From: a virus
DNA length: 39,916 nt
IMG/VR virus record: IMGVR_UViG_3300042566_000614
Location: 1-39,916 of that record
Strand: one strand, 5' to 3'
Shown piece by piece: positions 39,284-39,916 of the stretch; the stretch's first letter is position 1, and each line of letters begins with the position of its first letter. The notes beneath the pieces are model-generated. The model worked only from the letters and a program-made list of their open reading frames with translations, was not told the origin of the DNA and searched no databases. The position numbers and the translations under genes are program-made.

Positions 39284-39754
39284 ATGCCCTCAGTGCCGGA
39301 CAACCGAACTTGCAGTATTTTGGGCTGCAAGAAGCCAAAAACATTCCGCAGTGGGTATTGCGTCGATCATGGCGGCGGGCCTACGGATAAAGCCAAGGAA
39401 AATGCCAAGCTCTACAACTCGGCCAAGTGGAAGGCAACGCGTGAGCAGCAGCGTTCACTGCATCCACTGTGTGCCCGGTGCCTGTGCGAAGGGCGCGTAA
39501 CGCAAACGGAGCATATTGACCATGTGTTCCCGCATCGCCGCGATCAGGGCAGGTTCATGGCCAACCTGTTTCAGGGGCTGTGCCAGAGCTGCCATACCCT
39601 GAAGACGATTGAGGAGAACAAGGGCGTTATTCAGCACTGGACGCAGAACGGCCTTGTCGAGTATGTCGAGGGCGACTACGGGTATGTGATGGCCGAGAAA
39701 AAATTTGCCGGAGATGTAGAGGCGCGATGGTACGAAGGCTCGGTTTGGAAATAA
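39284..39754 (+). CDS. HNH endonuclease
   Basis: 156 residues. Two zinc sites: an N-terminal Cys10, Cys15, Cys26, His29 set and Cys63/Cys66 with Cys100/Cys103. The HNH core is 'EHIDHVFPHRRDQGRFMANLFQGLC' with His77, His80, Asn94 and 'CHTLK'. The HNH-type proteins next to terminase genes in HK97-like phages help TerL cut the packaging site; here TerS lies 2.6 kb further on across the junction. A free homing enzyme is the alternative. AAAGGAAC precedes the ATG, in a stretch with the repeat GGACACACC. Confidence 0.92.
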   Translation: MPSVPDNRTCSILGCKKPKTFRSGYCVDHGGGPTDKAKENAKLYNSAKWKATREQQRSLHPLCARCLCEGRVTQTEHIDHVFPHRRDQGRFMANLFQGLCQSCHTLKTIEENKGVIQHWTQNGLVEYVEGDYGYVMAEKKFAGDVEARWYEGSVWK

Positions 39755-39782
39755 ATCGGGCTTTAAAATTTTTTCAAAAAAT
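39755..39782. other. T-run/A-run palindrome before the contig junction
   Basis: After the HNH stop, ATCGGGCTTTAAAATTTTTT and CAAAAAATCCCGGG form an AT-rich palindrome (ATTTTTT-C-AAAAAAT) flanked by CGGG and CCCG, running straight into the G-run. It could act as terminator for HNH or as a melting site. Part of the structured noncoding region continuing at position 1. Confidence 0.55.
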
Positions 39783-39916
39783 CCCGGGTGGGGGGGGGTG
39801 ACCCCCTATAGGAAATTGCGAAGTGGTCGTTAACTTCAGCAAAATGCGAACTTAAGTCACAATCGGGCTTTAAACGACCCACAAGGCCGCGACGCCATGG
39901 GCATGGGCCTGCCCCT
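39783..39916. repeat. Contig-end overlap, right copy
   Basis: Matches 1-134 with one mismatch at 39789 (T, versus G at 7). See the left copy for interpretation. Confidence 0.9.

Overview
The window is an essentially complete genome of a lytic, siphovirus-like tailed phage (Caudoviricetes) with an HK97-type head and a long non-contractile tail. The last 134 bases repeat the first 134 with one mismatch, so the molecule is circular or circularly permuted, about 39.78 kb per unit. By eye the base composition is GC-rich. The M15-type endolysin, 3TM holin and lambda-like tail tip suggest a Gram-negative host, perhaps a beta- or gammaproteobacterium; the host is inference. No integrase, excisionase or recognisable lysogeny repressor is visible.

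Layout. (1) 39755-503 (through the contig junction): noncoding and highly structured, with a poly-G run, several inverted repeats, an array of ten 11-bp repeats and a double terminator. (2) 504-2233, minus strand: seven small unknown genes in one tightly packed operon, including a 31-codon membrane peptide, driven by a promoter near 2279-2306. (3) 2665-26353, plus strand: the late region, running TerS, TerL, portal, prohead protease, two tandem HK97-fold capsid proteins, connectors, a GIY-YIG homing endonuclease, tail terminator, two tandem tail-tube proteins, tail chaperones G/GT (programmed -1 frameshift), tape measure, tail tip, fibres and a glycine-rich adhesin, two holin-like proteins and endolysin. 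(4) 26338-36485, minus strand: the early/replication region, with SNF2-type helicase, VRR-NUC nuclease, family A DNA polymerase, a histone H1-like winged-helix protein, a DUF2815-type ssDNA-binding protein, a DUF2800 nuclease, glutaredoxin and a run of very short, translationally coupled ORFs. (5) 36792-39754, plus strand: primase-helicase, a repeat-rich noncoding stretch and an HNH endonuclease.

How it works together. The replication set (primase-helicase, PolA, SNF2 helicase, VRR-NUC and DUF2800 nucleases, DUF2815 SSB) can copy and recombine the genome. TerS/TerL, probably with the HNH protein, package it into proheads matured by the S78-type protease. The neck and tail genes then build a tail whose tape measure of 804 residues predicts a length of roughly 120 nm. 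Holins and the zinc peptidase release progeny.

Most notable: paired paralogues of both major virion proteins (capsid and tail tube), a canonical A AAA AAC frameshift site, a possible leaderless TerS transcript, a promoter-leader module duplicated in front of two early units, iteron-like arrays in two noncoding regions, and five tiny genes under 60 codons supported by ATGA coupling and ribosome binding sites.
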